Assembly: GCA_030430975.1 (NCBI GenBank)
Contig: JAUIKB010000020.1
Span: 1-16,976, forward strand
Origin: Polyangia bacterium
GTDB taxonomy: Bacteria > Myxococcota_A > Polyangia > Polyangiales > Polyangiaceae
Length of the DNA stretch: 16,976 nucleotides
Direction of reading: 5' to 3'
Position numbers and translations under genes: made by a program. Below the pieces are notes generated by a model, which saw only the letters and a list, made by a program, of their open reading frames with translations, was not told the DNA's origin and did no database searches. Shown here piece after piece: positions 15,628 to 16,976 of the stretch. Every line of letters starts with the position of its first letter. Positions within the stretch are counted from its first letter, which is position 1.

Positions 15628-15774
15628 CCGCAGAAACTACCACCATGGCGGCCTCATGGAAACGAGACGATGAACATCGATCGATCCGTGCGTTTGGATC
15701 GCGGAAGCGTCGACAACTACGGGGATTTGGCATCATCGGGCGCAACACTCCGGTCGGTCGACCGCGGGCTAAGC

Positions 15775-15783
15775 TGTGGACAA
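15775..15783 (-). promoter_or_regulatory. Single DnaA-box sequence
   Basis: TTGTCCACA is present on the minus strand, matching the DnaA box form known from high-GC bacteria. It lies in the zapA upstream region. Only one copy was noticed, so it is not evidence of an origin by itself. Confidence 0.4.
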
Positions 15784-15802
15784 GCTGCAGCGAACTCGAA
15801 AA

Positions 15803-15829
15803 ATCTTACCGCGTGCAGGCGCTTGACAA
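15803..15829 (-). promoter_or_regulatory. Candidate promoter upstream of zapA
   Basis: On the minus strand TTGTCA (15829-15824) and TAAGAT (15808-15803) are separated by 15 bp, shorter than ideal. It would start a transcript near 15796 with a leader of about 170 nt before zapA, long enough to hold a small RNA or regulatory structure. Confidence 0.3.
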
Positions 15830-15854
15830 GTGCGGTGACTCACTCGCAGTCGGC

Positions 15855-16460
15855 CTAGCGATCTTCCGGATCCAGATCGCTACGGTCCTGCGGCGAAGAC
15901 TTGAGGGATTGGTACAGCAGCACGAACGGAAGCGCCATGAGTGCGCCGTCGATCTGCAACGCCAGGACCACTGTGCGTTCCTTACTGTCGCCGAGCCCGT
16001 ACTTGAATCCGGCGACGAACCCAGCACCGATAGAATAATTCGAGTGGAAATTATAGCTGCGACTGCCCAGGAACAGGTTGGCTTCGAGCCCAGGCTCCAG
16101 TCCATAAGGCTCGGTGTAGCGACCGTAGCCACCGGCGGAAACAATGGCCGGCACGAACGGGTGGACGGGCAGCAGCAAGGACAGGCCACCGCCGAAACGG
16201 CCGTCGCTGAAGCCGGCGGTTCCCGCTTCGACATAGGGTCCGATTCCGAGGTCCGACGAGCGATCGCGCCCTAACAGGACGTCCGCGTGGAGCGCGTTCC
16301 ACCAGCAGGTCTGCTGCCACAGCGCGCCCTCGCCGAGACCGGCCACGCCGGTGACGAGCGACGCGTTGTACTGCGGTTCGGCGACGGCTGGCGTGGACCA
16401 CAACGCCCACGACGCGATTCCGGTGGCGGCCAGTAGCCAGGTGCCGGGTCGGCGTCGCAT
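15855..16460 (-). CDS. Secreted, probably outer-membrane beta-barrel-like protein
   Basis: The 201-aa product begins MRRRPGTWLLAATGIASWAL and a cleavage site after PAVA (TPAVA-EP), a clear Sec signal peptide of about 27 residues. The mature part is rich in alternating hydrophobic and Gly/Tyr/Phe segments (DLGIGPYVEAGTAGF, RFGGGLSLLLPV, SIGAGFVAGFKYGL), the pattern of short beta-barrel outer-membrane proteins. The last 20 residues are polar (SSPQDRSDLDPEDR), so a terminal aromatic BAM signal is not seen. Function is unknown. It starts 30 bp downstream of the stop of the Cys-rich partial gene on the same strand, so the two are probably cotranscribed and may work together in the envelope. The ATG at 16460 is the natural start for the signal peptide. 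Confidence 0.75.
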   Translation of the reverse strand: MRRRPGTWLLAATGIASWALWSTPAVAEPQYNASLVTGVAGLGEGALWQQTCWWNALHADVLLGRDRSSDLGIGPYVEAGTAGFSDGRFGGGLSLLLPVHPFVPAIVSAGGYGRYTEPYGLEPGLEANLFLGSRSYNFHSNYSIGAGFVAGFKYGLGDSKERTVVLALQIDGALMALPFVLLYQSLKSSPQDRSDLDPEDR

Positions 16461-16490
16461 GCAGCGAACGTTACTACAGTGGCGGCGCGG

Positions 16491-16976
16491 TTACCGGCAC
16501 TGAGCGTTCGAGCGTGCACACAATCGGCAGTCGACGGGCTGGTCCTGGCCGCTGGCGCAGGGCAGCGCGACGGTGTCGTTGTCGCTGGCGGTGCATTGGC
16601 CCGTTACGGGATCGATCGCCTCCGGGGGGAAGCTGATCAAGCAGGCGTTGCACACGACGATCGGGAACAGGTATTCCCCACTCTCGACTTCCGTGCCGCC
16701 GAGCGTCCGGCCGAATACCTTGACCGCGGCCGTTATCGTCGTCGAGGCGCCGGCGCCGAGGCCTCCGGCAAGACTCGTGCCTTGAGATGCCGGGACCAGT
16801 GTGGCGGCGACGAGGCCGTATCCGGGGTCCACGCCGTCCGATTCCGGTGCGAAACCGGCAGCTGGCACGGTGAATGAAGTGAGTTCGGCGTCCTGGCTAT
16901 CGCGGAGCGTCACCTCGGCGCCGCGCAGGGTGATGCGAGAGGTCTCGGTTTTGAGTTCTTCGCGCGAGCCGCGGGC
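16491..16976 (-). CDS. Cys-rich protein, probably exported (5' end outside window)
   Basis: The frame is open to the window edge, so the N-terminus, including any signal peptide, is missing. The in-window part, about 161 residues, contains a beta-rich Thr/Ala/Val section (TTITAAVKVFGRTLGG) followed by a C-terminal Cys cluster: VVCNACLISF, TGQC, ALPCASGQD, VDCRLC and a final QCR. Such repeated Cys suggest disulfide bonds in the envelope. The pattern is familiar from myxobacterial secreted proteins and lipoproteins but has no assigned function. It is followed at 30 bp by the outer-membrane-like gene on the same strand. No enzyme motif is seen. Confidence 0.65.
   Translation of the reverse strand, partial: ARGSREELKTETSRITLRGAEVTLRDSQDAELTSFTVPAAGFAPESDGVDPGYGLVAATLVPASQGTSLAGGLGAGASTTITAAVKVFGRTLGGTEVESGEYLFPIVVCNACLISFPPEAIDPVTGQCTASDNDTVALPCASGQDQPVDCRLCARSNAQCR

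Noticed and set aside
15775..15783. Replication origin at the DnaA box
   Set aside because: Only one box, no cluster, and no dnaA, dnaN or gidA neighbour in the window.

Overview
The window reads as chromosomal DNA of a high-GC Gram-negative bacterium, most likely a member of the Myxococcota (Polyangiales-like). The clues are strong G/C third-position bias, glycine-serine-alanine-rich lipoproteins opening with CSLNPQPEPPSA, a PilZ protein of the myxobacterial style, a near-consensus sigma-54 promoter, and a Cys-rich secreted protein. This placement is inferred from style, not from a marker gene. No rRNA, tRNA, CRISPR array, insertion sequence or prophage gene was seen.

Layout: (1) 1-2656, plus strand: the 3' part of a DAHP-synthase-like gene that lacks its C-terminal catalytic residues, overlapping tyrA (prephenate dehydrogenase), then two tandem, overlapping Gly-rich lipoprotein genes. 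(2) 2665-4481, minus strand: a compact run of a GNAT acetyltransferase, a PilZ-domain protein and a stand-alone cyclic-nucleotide-binding protein. (3) 4583-7163, plus strand: rpe (ribulose-phosphate 3-epimerase), tightly followed by a lipoprotein with an HExxH metalloprotease motif, then a small membrane-anchored or secreted unknown protein behind a sigma-54-type promoter. (4) 7294-11542, minus strand: the widespread moxR / DUF58 / TgpA-like transglutaminase cluster. (5) 11685-12323, plus strand: an ABC ATPase resembling CcmA, without a permease beside it. (6) 12339-14072, minus strand: bioF-bioD for biotin synthesis; bioF contains two ParB-binding (parS) sequences, one a perfect 16-bp palindrome. 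(7) 14073-14634: the only gene-free stretch over 300 bp, with an AT-rich block carrying candidate divergent promoters for bioF and a TetR regulator. (8) 14635-15261, plus strand: the TetR-family regulator. (9) 15274-16976, minus strand: zapA (cell division), a 227-bp intergenic region with one DnaA-box sequence, an outer-membrane-like protein and a partial Cys-rich secreted protein.

The parS sites are the most striking signal. Two centromere-like sites 876 bp apart inside one gene suggest that this locus lies in the parS cluster, usually the origin-proximal domain, of its chromosome. Next come the tandem lipoproteins, whose 12-residue anchor motif is kept identical although 9 of its 12 codons differ synonymously, and the sigma-54 promoter before an unrecognised gene.
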